Source: Mariniflexile gromovii (GTDB lineage: Bacteria; Bacteroidota; Bacteroidia; Flavobacteriales; Flavobacteriaceae). Taken from it: DNA of 64,000 nt. Below the pieces are notes generated by a model. It did no database searches. It was not told the DNA's origin and saw only the letters and a list, made by a program, of their open reading frames with translations. The stretch covers positions 1 through 64,000 of the forward strand of contig NZ_JAGJCB010000020.1 in NCBI RefSeq assembly GCF_017814435.1, read 5' to 3'. A program made the position numbers and the translations under genes. Positions 56,320 through 64,000 of this stretch are shown here, one piece after another; position 1 is the stretch's first letter, and each line of letters starts with the position of its first letter.

Positions 56320-57765
56320 ATGAAAAAACTCGCACTACACTGGAAAATATTAATAGGAATGACCCTCGGTATTATATGGGCATTACTTTCAAGTACATTA
56401 GGTTGGAGTGCATTTACAATAAATTGGATAGACCCTTTTGGTACCATTTTCATAAATTTATTAAAACTTATAGCAATTCCATTGGTGCTTTTTTCTATTA
56501 TTGGAGGCGTAGCTAATATTGGAGATCCTAAAAGCTTAGGAAGAATGGGAGGTAAAACCTTGGGTATTTACCTTGTTACCACGATAATGGCAATTTCATT
56601 AGGTTTGGTTTTGGTAAATGTGATAAAACCAGGTAAATTAATTGATGAACAAAGCAGAATTGATAACAGAATTAGTTACGAAATTTGGTCATCTTCCGAA
56701 GGTCATGAGGTAAAAGATGGTATCAATTATTTAAAAGACCCTGCGTTTTTTGAGCGTGCCCAAGAAATATCCGAATTATCAAAATCAGAATTAAAAGAAG
56801 CTTCGGTTTCAGATAAGCTCGAAAAAGCTAATAAACAACAAAGCGTCTCGCCTTTACAACCATTGGTTGATATTGTGCCAGAGAATTTCTTTGCATCTCT
56901 TTCTAATAATGGATTGATGTTGCAAATCATCTTTTTTGCCTTGTTTTTTGGAATCTGCTTATTATTCATACCAAACGACAAATCGCAACCCGTATTAGTT
57001 TTGGTTGACGGCATAAATGAAGTGTTTTTAAAAATGGTGGATTTGGTAATGCAAGGAGCTCCTTTTTTCGTATTTGCTTTATTGGCAGGTGTAGTTAGTA
57101 AAATGGCGGGTGACGATATGGGTAAAGTGATCGAAATTTTTAAAGGATTAAGTTGGTATTCATTAACCGTTTTAATCGGATTGTTGCTTATGATTTTTGT
57201 AGTATACCCAACCATATTAAAGTTGTTTGTTAAAAAGATTCCGTATTTGGGCTTTTTTAAAGCTATGGGGCCAGCACAAACCTTGGCGTTTTCAACCTCT
57301 AGTAGTGCTGCAACACTTCCGGTAACTATGGAATGTGTGGAGCAAAATTTGGGTGTAGATAAAAAAGTAAGCAGTTTTGTGTTGCCTATTGGTGCTACCG
57401 TAAATATGGATGGTACCAGTTTGTATCAAGCAGTTGCGGTTATATTTTTAGCTCAAATGCACATGATAGATTTAACCATTGGTCAGCAAATAACGGTGGT
57501 TTTAACCACTACTTTGGCATCTATTGGATCTGCCGCTGTGCCAAGTGCAGGTTTGGTTATGCTTATCATCGTTTTAAATTCTGTGGGTTTAAATCCAGCT
57601 TGGATAGCTATTATTTTTCCTGTGGACAGAATTTTAGATATGTTCAGAACCGTAGTAAATGTAACAGGCGATGCCACGGTTTGTTCTATAATTGCCGATG
57701 GTGAAAATATGCTGAATTACAAAGACGAGAAAGATCCAACCGAAACTTTTGATTTAGATTCTTAA
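56320..57765 (+). CDS. Dicarboxylate/amino acid:cation symporter (DAACS family)
   Basis: 481 aa with about eight membrane helices and two re-entrant hairpins. Family marks: HP1 AFSTSSSAATLPVTMECVE (near 325-345), TM7 GATVNMDGTSLYQA with the sodium-binding NMDGT, and HP2/TM8 GSAAVPSAGLVMLIIVL then PVDRILDMFRTVVNVTGD. The central residues (about 110-190) form a large hydrophilic insert between TM3 and TM4. It imports glutamate, aspartate or C4-dicarboxylates driven by Na+ or H+. The start at 56320 is supported by the SD-like site just upstream. Confidence 0.93.
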   Translation: MKKLALHWKILIGMTLGIIWALLSSTLGWSAFTINWIDPFGTIFINLLKLIAIPLVLFSIIGGVANIGDPKSLGRMGGKTLGIYLVTTIMAISLGLVLVNVIKPGKLIDEQSRIDNRISYEIWSSSEGHEVKDGINYLKDPAFFERAQEISELSKSELKEASVSDKLEKANKQQSVSPLQPLVDIVPENFFASLSNNGLMLQIIFFALFFGICLLFIPNDKSQPVLVLVDGINEVFLKMVDLVMQGAPFFVFALLAGVVSKMAGDDMGKVIEIFKGLSWYSLTVLIGLLLMIFVVYPTILKLFVKKIPYLGFFKAMGPAQTLAFSTSSSAATLPVTMECVEQNLGVDKKVSSFVLPIGATVNMDGTSLYQAVAVIFLAQMHMIDLTIGQQITVVLTTTLASIGSAAVPSAGLVMLIIVLNSVGLNPAWIAIIFPVDRILDMFRTVVNVTGDATVCSIIADGENMLNYKDEKDPTETFDLDS

Positions 57766-57784
57766 TATAAAACATAGGTAATTA

Positions 57785-58615
57785 ATGAGCAAAATTTCAA
57801 TCACATCTCCAGTTGTTTCAGTGTCTTGGTTAAATGACCATTTAGATGCTGAAAATTTAGTTGTATTAGATGGTTCTATAAAGAAAATAGTCAATCCTAA
57901 AATTGATTCTATTGAATTTCAAATACCAAAAACACGTTTTTTTGATTTAAAAACAGCGTTTAGTAATGAATCTGCACCGTTCCCTACTACGTTTCCATCG
58001 GAAGAGAAGTTCACTTTAGAAGCACAGGCTTTAGGTATTAATAAAAACAGTGCGATTGTGGTGTATGATGATAAAGGAATTTATTCAAGTGCCCGAGTTT
58101 GGTGGATGTTTAAAGCTATGGGGCATGATAATGTAGCAGTTTTAAATGGTGGATTGCCAGAATGGATAAAAGCAGGATATATAACAGAGGGTAAAAGCTA
58201 TTTTACTGGAGTTAAAGGAGACTTTGAGGCGCATTACAAACTAGGTTTTATGAAGTTTTATGATGATGTTAAACAGGCTTCAGAAACAAAAACCCATACC
58301 ATTATCGATGCTCGTTCTGAAGGGCGGTTTAAAAGTATAGAACCAGAACCTAGAGTTGGCTTGCGTATGGGAACCATACCAAATTCGGTTAATTTTCCTT
58401 TTGAAGATTTGTTAAAAAATAATCAATTGCTTTCAAAAAAAGTGATAGAGGCAAAATTTCAATCAATAGCTAAAAAAGAAGAGCCTATTATTTTTTCTTG
58501 TGGTTCTGGTATAACGGCTTGTATTTTGGCTTTAGGAGCTACTATTTCAGGATATGAAAACATCGCGGTATATGATGGTTCTTGGACTGAATGGGGAAGT
58601 TTAGTTTCTGAATAA
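57785..58615 (+). CDS. sseA: Thiosulfate/3-mercaptopyruvate sulfurtransferase
   Basis: 276 aa with two rhodanese domains. The N-terminal inactive domain has VSWLNDHLDAENLVVLDGS and NSAIVVYDDKGIYSSARVWWM; the C-terminal domain has IDARSEGRFKS and the active-site loop SCGSGITACI with Cys239. The loop CGSGxTA is typical of 3-mercaptopyruvate sulfurtransferases, as against CRxGxR/T in thiosulfate enzymes. It is 19 bp after the symporter and may share its transcript. A weak hairpin with a T-run follows (58622-58652). Confidence 0.9.
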   Translation: MSKISITSPVVSVSWLNDHLDAENLVVLDGSIKKIVNPKIDSIEFQIPKTRFFDLKTAFSNESAPFPTTFPSEEKFTLEAQALGINKNSAIVVYDDKGIYSSARVWWMFKAMGHDNVAVLNGGLPEWIKAGYITEGKSYFTGVKGDFEAHYKLGFMKFYDDVKQASETKTHTIIDARSEGRFKSIEPEPRVGLRMGTIPNSVNFPFEDLLKNNQLLSKKVIEAKFQSIAKKEEPIIFSCGSGITACILALGATISGYENIAVYDGSWTEWGSLVSE

Positions 58616-58621
58616 CTAAAA

Positions 58622-58652
58622 ATTTCTTAATTTGAAGAAATAAAATTTTTTT
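58622..58652 (+). terminator. Weak hairpin plus T-run
   Basis: atttctt (58622-58628) and aagaaat (58635-58641) form a 7-bp stem, then a T-run at 58646-58652, just 3 nt before the next ATG. It is nearly all A/T and therefore weak. If active it would isolate the N-formylglutamate amidohydrolase operon. Confidence 0.3.
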
Positions 58653-58654
58653 CA

Positions 58655-59488
58655 ATGGAAAAATTAGCACTTAAAGACATAATAACTAAAATAAAGAATG
58701 AAGAAATTTTTGAAGCTGTAGCTTCAGATTATTCGTTTACCATAAAGATTGAGAAGTTAGTTCCTTATGCATGTGCTGCAATACATGACGGTCATCAATT
58801 TAGGAAAGAACTTTGGTCCAATTGCATCCATTCGGAATATGAGCGCTGGTATGAGGAAGATCCTGAAACTAAAAACATGATTAAATCGCACCCAATAGTT
58901 ATTGCAGGTCGCGATTCCCGTTTTGAATACGATTTAAATCGCAGCCCAGAAGAAGCTGTTTTTGACACCGCTTGGGGAAAAGAACTTTGGCACAATCCGC
59001 TATCAGAAAAGATGAAAGACAAAAGCCTGAGAAAGCATACCAATTTTTACAAAGTGGTGCATACACTCATTGAAACTTTGGAATCAAAATTTGGGTTTTG
59101 TACGGTTTATGATATGCATAGTTACAACTGGAAACGTTGGGATAGAGAAGTGCCAACTTGGAATTTGGGAACCTCCAATCTTGATGCCACACGTTTTGAA
59201 GAAGCGATTGAAAAATGGCGATTAAGCCTTTCAAAAATCTCATTTCCTGACGGTATTAAATCTACTTCAAAAATTAACGATACCTTTCAGGGTAACGGTT
59301 ATTTTTTAAAATATATCACACAAAATTTCAAAAACACACTGGTGTTGGCTACCGAAATAGGAAAAGTGTATTGCAATGAAAGCGAACAGATTATATTTCC
59401 AGAAATTGTGACATCGGTAGAAAAGCAACTCAATATTTTACTGCCACAAAATGCCATGGAGAATTATAAAAAATATTCAAATAAATGA
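58655..59488 (+). CDS. N-formylglutamate amidohydrolase-family zinc hydrolase
   Basis: 277 aa of the N-formylglutamate amidohydrolase (HutG-like, phosphorylase/hydrolase fold) family. Visible are the N-terminal ACAAIHDGHQFRKEL (metal His), the RSPEEAVFD segment, VYDMHSYNWKRW (metal/catalytic His) and NDTFQGNGYFLKY. The histidine-pathway neighbours HutU/I/H are absent, so histidine degradation is unlikely. It is coupled by an ATGA overlap (59485-59488) to the DUF1704 gene and followed by an ATP-grasp gene. In this context it may remove a terminal acyl or glutamyl-type group from a peptide or small molecule; this is inference. Confidence 0.85.
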   Translation: MEKLALKDIITKIKNEEIFEAVASDYSFTIKIEKLVPYACAAIHDGHQFRKELWSNCIHSEYERWYEEDPETKNMIKSHPIVIAGRDSRFEYDLNRSPEEAVFDTAWGKELWHNPLSEKMKDKSLRKHTNFYKVVHTLIETLESKFGFCTVYDMHSYNWKRWDREVPTWNLGTSNLDATRFEEAIEKWRLSLSKISFPDGIKSTSKINDTFQGNGYFLKYITQNFKNTLVLATEIGKVYCNESEQIIFPEIVTSVEKQLNILLPQNAMENYKKYSNK

Positions 59489-61323
59489 TTAAAGAAAACC
59501 ATATCGATTCTGAGATTGTGGACAGGATTTGCGAAAACTTGGATTCTAAGAATCCTATTAATCAAAAATTGCCAAAAAATGGCATTCTTCATATAGATAA
59601 GTTGTTGCCGTTTATCTGTATTTACAGATTTAACATGTTAGATGTATATTTTTCTCGATTGATAAAAACGCAGGCATCTTATTTAATAGCAGATGAAACC
59701 CTAAACCTCACTCATTTAATAGAGGCTATCCGCATTATCATGGAGCAAAAATTCGCAACCTTTTTAATTCTAGAATTTTGGCCAGACAAGGATTTAAAAT
59801 CTAGTGAATTTACAATAAGAGGCCCTAAAGTAAAAGAACCAGGCACATTAAACGCTTTAAAAAAAGGGTTTGAGTCTTTAAATGCTGCCTATCCAAATAT
59901 TTCAAGCAGTACGCATGTGCAAAAGGAAAGACATCCCGAACATCTTGAACCTTTGTTGAATGACGAAATGTCAAAAAAAACAGGAACCCTAATTTTAGGA
60001 ATTTCAGTTCCAGTTCTTTACAAAAATGCCGATACTAACGAATTGTATTCACTTTTTTTTAGGGAATTTTATGCGGTTTTTTCAGAAACTGTAAAACGGG
60101 CAGCTTATGAATTTATTAGAATCCAAAATGCCGATGATTTTAAAAATTATCTTATGCTTGGAAAAACCCATTTGGATGAAATCACCCAAAAAGCGGATGA
60201 AGATCTGGCTGAAATAAGTTCTGGTATGTTCTTCTTGTTAAGAACAACTCCTGTAAATAGTAATGAAGAATGGGAGAAATTTCAAGAAAATAATTTCGAA
60301 AAAACACCCACTTTTAAATACAGGTTGATATCCTTGGATCCAGAATTAGAAAAGCGCAAACTCTACAACATACCTATTGACCAAATTGAAGATCCTACCA
60401 TTGCATTTATTTTAAGAGGAAAACGTTTGGAAATTGAAAAACAACTAACCATGTTAGAGGAGCGTGGTACGGATAACTTTCGTTATATAAGTGAAAGTCT
60501 TTATAGTACTATCAGTAAAGATGTATTAAATGAAGCTAAAAACATATTAGAAACTTATCAGAAAGGAGAAAATTCAGATGATAGTACACGATTTAATTGT
60601 TATCAATTTGCTCACTATGCTCAAATGGAATTGGATTACTACAGCGAAAAATTCCCAGATTTGGAATTGAAATTGGAAATTAGAAATGATGTGGCCGGTA
60701 TTATGGTATCAAAGTCCAAACTCTTGATAAATGATCAAATGTCTCTGGATTCCAAACGTTGCGATGCCCTCATTCAGCATGAAGTGAGCACACATATCCT
60801 TACATATTGTAATGGAAAACAACAACCATTAAATCAAATGTATGAGGGATTTGAAGGCTATGACCAGTTTCAAGAAGGGATTGCCGTAATAACAGAGTAT
60901 TTAGTGGGAGGTCTAACAATTAATAGGTTACGCCTGTTGGCAGGCAGAGTAATGGCTGTTAAATCAATGACAGAAAATGCTAGTTTTATTACGACCTTCA
61001 ATTTATTATATAAAAAATATGCTTTTCCGTCAAAAGTGGCATATAATATTACTATGCGTGTTTATAGAGGTGGTGGGTTAACTAAGGATGCTGTATATTT
61101 AGCTGGCGTTATGGACGTTTTAAAGTATATTAAAAATGGCGGTGCCCTTGAAACCTTATATACTGGCAAATTTAACATGCATCACATTAAAATTATAGAA
61201 GAATTGCTACAAAGAAATGTTTTGAAGGCTCCTGTGTTGCCACGATTCTTAGAAAGGGAAAGTGTTAAGGAACGTTTGCATCAATTGCGACATGGTATTA
61301 AGGTAACACAGTTAGTAAATTAA
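59485..61323 (+). CDS. DUF1704/MATCAP-like zinc metallopeptidase (QEGLA-motif family)
   Basis: 612 aa. Residues 1 to about 300 form a family-specific N-terminal region; the C-terminal half holds the metal site, Gln-His432-Glu433-V-S-T-His437 (HEVSTH, an HExxxH motif) and Glu464 in QFQEGIAVITEYLVGG, the position of the QEGLA signature. Bacterial members carry the misleading name flavohemoglobin expression-modulating. The eukaryotic relatives (MATCAP) are carboxypeptidases that remove the C-terminal Tyr of alpha-tubulin. No signal peptide, so cytoplasmic. It overlaps the upstream gene by ATGA and precedes an ATP-grasp ligase by 68 bp. Carboxypeptidase activity here is inferred from family. Confidence 0.85.
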   Translation: MIKENHIDSEIVDRICENLDSKNPINQKLPKNGILHIDKLLPFICIYRFNMLDVYFSRLIKTQASYLIADETLNLTHLIEAIRIIMEQKFATFLILEFWPDKDLKSSEFTIRGPKVKEPGTLNALKKGFESLNAAYPNISSSTHVQKERHPEHLEPLLNDEMSKKTGTLILGISVPVLYKNADTNELYSLFFREFYAVFSETVKRAAYEFIRIQNADDFKNYLMLGKTHLDEITQKADEDLAEISSGMFFLLRTTPVNSNEEWEKFQENNFEKTPTFKYRLISLDPELEKRKLYNIPIDQIEDPTIAFILRGKRLEIEKQLTMLEERGTDNFRYISESLYSTISKDVLNEAKNILETYQKGENSDDSTRFNCYQFAHYAQMELDYYSEKFPDLELKLEIRNDVAGIMVSKSKLLINDQMSLDSKRCDALIQHEVSTHILTYCNGKQQPLNQMYEGFEGYDQFQEGIAVITEYLVGGLTINRLRLLAGRVMAVKSMTENASFITTFNLLYKKYAFPSKVAYNITMRVYRGGGLTKDAVYLAGVMDVLKYIKNGGALETLYTGKFNMHHIKIIEELLQRNVLKAPVLPRFLERESVKERLHQLRHGIKVTQLVN

Positions 61324-61391
61324 GCGATTGAGTCCACAATTTTTCATAGGATATAGTAATATTGAAGAGTAAAACAATTAAGCTTTAAATT

Positions 61392-62432
61392 ATGAAAATT
61401 GCATTCATTATAAATGATCACGAAACAGAAAAAGTAAATTATACAACTCCAGGTTTAGGATATTCAGCATACAAGCGTGGACATGATGTTTATTTTATAG
61501 GTGTTGGAGAATTATCTTATGCATCTAAAGGTCATCTATCCATTCGTTGTAAAACCATTAAAGATGCTAATTTCAATAGTCAAGAAACTTATTTTAAAGC
61601 GCTTCAAAAAGAAAGTTTTACAACTATAAGTTCAGAAAATTTGGATATTCTTTTCTTAAGAAACAATCCCGCAGATGAGATAAATAAACGTGATTGGGCG
61701 CAAAATGCCGCATATATTTTTGGCGAGATTGCTATGAGTAATGGTGTGATTGTATTAAATCACCCTAGTAGTTTGGCTAGTGCTGTTAATAAGATGTATT
61801 TTCAACATTTTCCAGAAATTTTAAGACCTCAAACGATAGTAACACGTGACCATAATGAGATAAAAGCTTTTTTTAAAGATCAAAAACAGAAAATGATATT
61901 AAAACCTTTGCAAGGTTCTGGTGGCACCAATGTATTTATGATGGATAAAAAAAATGAACATAATCTGTCTCAAACCATTGATGCTATTTGTAGAGATGGT
62001 TTTGTAATTGCTCAAGAATATTTAACAGAAGCAAGTAATGGCGACACCAGATTGTTTTTAATGAATGGTGAACCTTTACAAGCTGATGGTAAGTATGCTA
62101 TGATGCAGCGTGTAAATGCATCTGGAGATATTCGAAGCAATATTCATGCAGGAGGAAAACCCCAACCAGCAAAAATGACGGATCAAATTATGAAATTAGC
62201 CGAACTTGTTAGACCGAAACTTGTTCAAGATGGGATGTTTTTGGTTGGACTTGATATTGTTGGAGATAAGCTTATGGAAATTAACGTGTTTAGTCCAGGA
62301 GGATTAAACGTCATCAACCAAATGTATGATGCAGATTTTTATGCACCAATTATTGAAGCTATTGAAAAAAAGGTGTATTATAAAAGTATGTATGAAGGTT
62401 ATTTACAAAATTCCCGATTGGCTACCCTGTAA
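61392..62432 (+). CDS. GshB-like ATP-grasp ligase
   Basis: 346 aa, with a pre-ATP-grasp domain (MKIAFIINDHETEKVNYTT) and an ATP-grasp fold. Lys171 in MILKPLQGSGGTNVF is the nucleotide-binding Lys and glycine loop; Glu296 and Asn298 in MEINVFSPGG are Mg ligands. It is like glutathione synthetase GshB but shorter context clues oppose that role: no gshA is in the window and bshA indicates bacillithiol. ATP-grasp ligases of this kind attach an amino acid or peptide to a carboxylate. Coupled with a carboxypeptidase-type enzyme, it may add a residue the other removes. Substrate unknown. Confidence 0.85.
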   Translation: MKIAFIINDHETEKVNYTTPGLGYSAYKRGHDVYFIGVGELSYASKGHLSIRCKTIKDANFNSQETYFKALQKESFTTISSENLDILFLRNNPADEINKRDWAQNAAYIFGEIAMSNGVIVLNHPSSLASAVNKMYFQHFPEILRPQTIVTRDHNEIKAFFKDQKQKMILKPLQGSGGTNVFMMDKKNEHNLSQTIDAICRDGFVIAQEYLTEASNGDTRLFLMNGEPLQADGKYAMMQRVNASGDIRSNIHAGGKPQPAKMTDQIMKLAELVRPKLVQDGMFLVGLDIVGDKLMEINVFSPGGLNVINQMYDADFYAPIIEAIEKKVYYKSMYEGYLQNSRLATL

Positions 62433-62437
62433 TTTTC

Positions 62438-62872
62438 TCATTCCAAAAACTTACTCTTTAATTCGGGAGTAGGTATCCAACACGATTCTTTTTTTCCATA
62501 CCATTTGTATCGGTTTTTCGCAATATAATCATATACCCAATTGCGGATAAATGGTGGAATAATAAAAAATACAATCATTAAGTTTTGTGGAAACCCCAAA
62601 TGACTTGCTATTTTTATAGCTGCTGTAGATTTTGAAACCACACCTTGTTCTGGAGTGTATAACAATATAGAATCTGTTTTGTTGGTGTCTATATTATATT
62701 CTTTAATAATTTCTTGACCAGCATCACTTTGTAATGCCGTAAACATAAATACATTTTGTTTATCATGTTCAATAACATATTGAACCGAACTGTTGCAAAG
62801 GTTGCAAACCCCGTCGAATAAAATTAGTTTTTTATGGTTTGGAATATCTACTTTCACAATGTAAAAATACAA
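62438..62872 (-). CDS. DCC-family thiol-disulfide oxidoreductase-like protein (DUF393)
   Basis: 144 aa. The N-terminal signature FDGVCNLCNSSVQYVIEHD matches the DCC family, named for its Asp-Cys-Cys motif (D-G-V-C-x-x-C), which resembles a thioredoxin-type CxxC. FTALQSDAGQEI and ILLYTPEQGVVSKSTA follow, and the C-terminal part has a hydrophobic segment (LMIVFFIIPPFIRNWVYDYI) as in the family. A redox function is presumed. It is convergent with the ATP-grasp gene (5-nt gap) and only 7 bp downstream of the TPR regulator gene on the same strand. Confidence 0.88.
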   Translation of the reverse strand: MYFYIVKVDIPNHKKLILFDGVCNLCNSSVQYVIEHDKQNVFMFTALQSDAGQEIIKEYNIDTNKTDSILLYTPEQGVVSKSTAAIKIASHLGFPQNLMIVFFIIPPFIRNWVYDYIAKNRYKWYGKKESCWIPTPELKSKFLE

Positions 62873-62879
62873 TAAGCTT

Positions 62880-64000
62880 TTAAATTGTGTTTAAAAATTG
62901 CGTTAAATCTGTTTCGGAGTTTAAATTCAGTTTTTTCTTTAACCGGTATTTAGATTTCAAAACACTTTCAGGCAAAACGTTAAGCATGGATGCGATTTCT
63001 TTGGTTGAAAGATTCATGTGTAAAAAAGCCGCTAATCTAATTTCCTTTTCAGTGATGTCACTTGAAATCGATTTGATTTTCTCATCAAAATTGTTGTGTA
63101 CTTCAGAGAAATAGGATTTGAACACTTCCCAATCTTTATCTTCTGCACTTTCTTTTTTTAATAACATTACAAGACGTCTAAATTCAATTTTAAATAACTC
63201 TGGCGATTGTTTTATTTTTTCTAAATTTTCTTTTAATTCCTGTATAAATGTGTTTTTTTGAACCAAATGAAGTGTTTGAGATGCCAATTCTTTCTTTTTA
63301 AATTCAATTTCTTGCTTATAGATTTCTTCTTGAGCTTCACGTTCAATTCTATTCTTTTTCATACGCTGTTTAAAACCAAAAAACAAAAGACCTGATACAG
63401 CTAAAAAGGTGAACATACCACCCGCATAAAGTCCTTTTCTTAAATTACTAATCTCAACTTTCTGGTTTAAGGTTTTTATTTCTTCTTGTTGTAAGGCTAT
63501 TTCAGTTTCCTTTTTTTCGGTTTCGTAAATGGTTTTTAGTTCTTCAATTTGTTGGTGTTTTTTTATATTAAATAGGCTATCATTTATTTTTTGGGATTCT
63601 TTTAAATATAAAACAGCATCTTTGGTGCTATTCATTTTAAAAAGTATTTCGGAACGAAACTTATAAAGATCTTTTAAATGTGGTAATGTACCCATGGGTT
63701 TTGATAGAGCTATGGCTTTGTCATTATAATTTAGAGCTTCTGAAAATTTGTTGGAATGATAATCAACTTTTGATAAACCGTCAAGAGCATTTGCCAAACT
63801 TAATTGAAGGTTTTCTTTTTCAGCTATATCTTTCGCGTTTAAAAGCAGTTGTTTTGCGTTTGAATAGTTTTTGTTTAAAATTTCTAATTCAGCTAAATTG
63901 TGTAAGATGTTTGAAAGTGATAATTTGTCTTCCACTTCTTTGGAGTATTCTATAGCTAAATCATAACACTTTTTTGCGTTTTCGTAATTTTTTAAATTTT
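62880..64000 (-). CDS. TPR/membrane/LuxR-type HTH regulator (5' end outside window)
   Basis: Partial: the frame stays open to base 64000 and its upstream codons continue the TPR pattern (YENAKKCYDLAIEY), so the gene starts beyond the window; a GTG at 63935 is internal. What is present, at least 373 residues, shows TPR repeats, a coiled region, one membrane helix (YAGGMFTFLAVSGLLFFGF), another coiled coil and a C-terminal HTH resembling LuxR/GerE (ITEKEIRLAAFLHMNLSTKEIASMLNV). This layout is that of Bacteroidota two-part membrane regulators that lack a kinase. The signal and target are unknown. Confidence 0.8.
   Translation of the reverse strand, partial: NLKNYENAKKCYDLAIEYSKEVEDKLSLSNILHNLAELEILNKNYSNAKQLLLNAKDIAEKENLQLSLANALDGLSKVDYHSNKFSEALNYNDKAIALSKPMGTLPHLKDLYKFRSEILFKMNSTKDAVLYLKESQKINDSLFNIKKHQQIEELKTIYETEKKETEIALQQEEIKTLNQKVEISNLRKGLYAGGMFTFLAVSGLLFFGFKQRMKKNRIEREAQEEIYKQEIEFKKKELASQTLHLVQKNTFIQELKENLEKIKQSPELFKIEFRRLVMLLKKESAEDKDWEVFKSYFSEVHNNFDEKIKSISSDITEKEIRLAAFLHMNLSTKEIASMLNVLPESVLKSKYRLKKKLNLNSETDLTQFLNTI

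Noticed and set aside
56298-56516. Plus-strand frame starting upstream of the symporter start
   Set aside because: Different frame from the symporter, begins inside the hairpin and has no recognisable product.
56727-57215. 162-codon minus-strand frame inside the symporter gene
   Set aside because: Antisense to conserved transporter helices; Lys/Asn-rich product without domain features.
61392-62432. Glutathione synthetase (gshB) as a literal function
   Set aside because: The fold fits, but the operon partners and the presence of bshA argue against glutathione synthesis.

Overview
The window looks like a chromosomal segment of a low-GC marine Flavobacteriaceae bacterium (Bacteroidota). The supporting signs are AT-rich intergenic DNA, A-rich translation starts with almost no Shine-Dalgarno sequences, TAnnTTTG-type -7 promoter elements, a BshA (bacillithiol) gene, and Bacteroidota gene pairs such as lptD beside an N-acetylmuramoyl-L-alanine amidase and tsaD divergent from tamB. 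About 50 genes are present. I saw no rRNA, tRNA, CRISPR array or complete insertion sequence.

Layout. 1-698 is non-coding and ends in an elaborate narK promoter. 699-7190 is a nitrate assimilation unit: NarK transporter, a nitrate reductase fused to an FAD/NADH reductase and a BFD iron-sulfur domain, and a rubredoxin-tailed protein resembling a sulfite/nitrite reductase that has lost its siroheme/4Fe-4S cysteines. 7336-11481 (minus) holds two RNA methyltransferases, a DUF4159 protein, a parvulin-like PPIase, a mini-protein resembling part of cytochrome oxidase subunit I, and tsaD. 11755-20606 (plus) holds tamB, pfkA, gapA, an N-acetylglucosamine kinase-like gene and a half-degenerate double ABC ATPase. 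20670-22881 is a small accessory island: an ApeA-like HEPN anti-phage gene and a ParD antitoxin beside a dead parE toxin. 22920-29718 (minus) is a transglutaminase / circularly permuted ATP-grasp / DUF2126 operon. 30025-33010 covers an SMP-30 lactonase, a KDG-kinase-like sugar kinase and guaC. 33149-42780 holds a hybrid histidine kinase without its phospho-accepting His, ridA, lptD, a cell-wall amidase, an MCE/MlaD protein and a two-gene Fe-S oxidoreductase. 42855-54962 holds serB, a GH3/beta-lactamase fusion, bshA, two small outer-membrane barrels, a GlcD-GlcF fusion, an LpxH-like hydrolase and aroC. 55182-64000 holds a secreted hypothetical protein, a dicarboxylate/amino-acid symporter, a sulfurtransferase, a three-gene operon (N-formylglutamate amidohydrolase, DUF1704/MATCAP-like metallopeptidase, GshB-like ATP-grasp), a DCC-family protein and a TPR/LuxR-type regulator running off the edge.

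Most interesting. (i) The 58655-62432 operon pairs an ATP-grasp ligase with a carboxypeptidase-type zinc enzyme, the same logic as tubulin tyrosination/detyrosination, in an organism whose BshA points to bacillithiol rather than glutathione. (ii) A second ATP-grasp modification operon lies at 22920-29718. (iii) The ApeA / dead-ParE island. (iv) Three family members have lost canonical catalytic or cofactor residues but keep intact frames: the kinase, the COX1-like mini-protein and the sulfite-reductase-like rubredoxin protein. (v) Several families of dispersed palindromic or simple repeats sit between genes, including a 33-nt perfect palindrome present twice, 19 kb apart.
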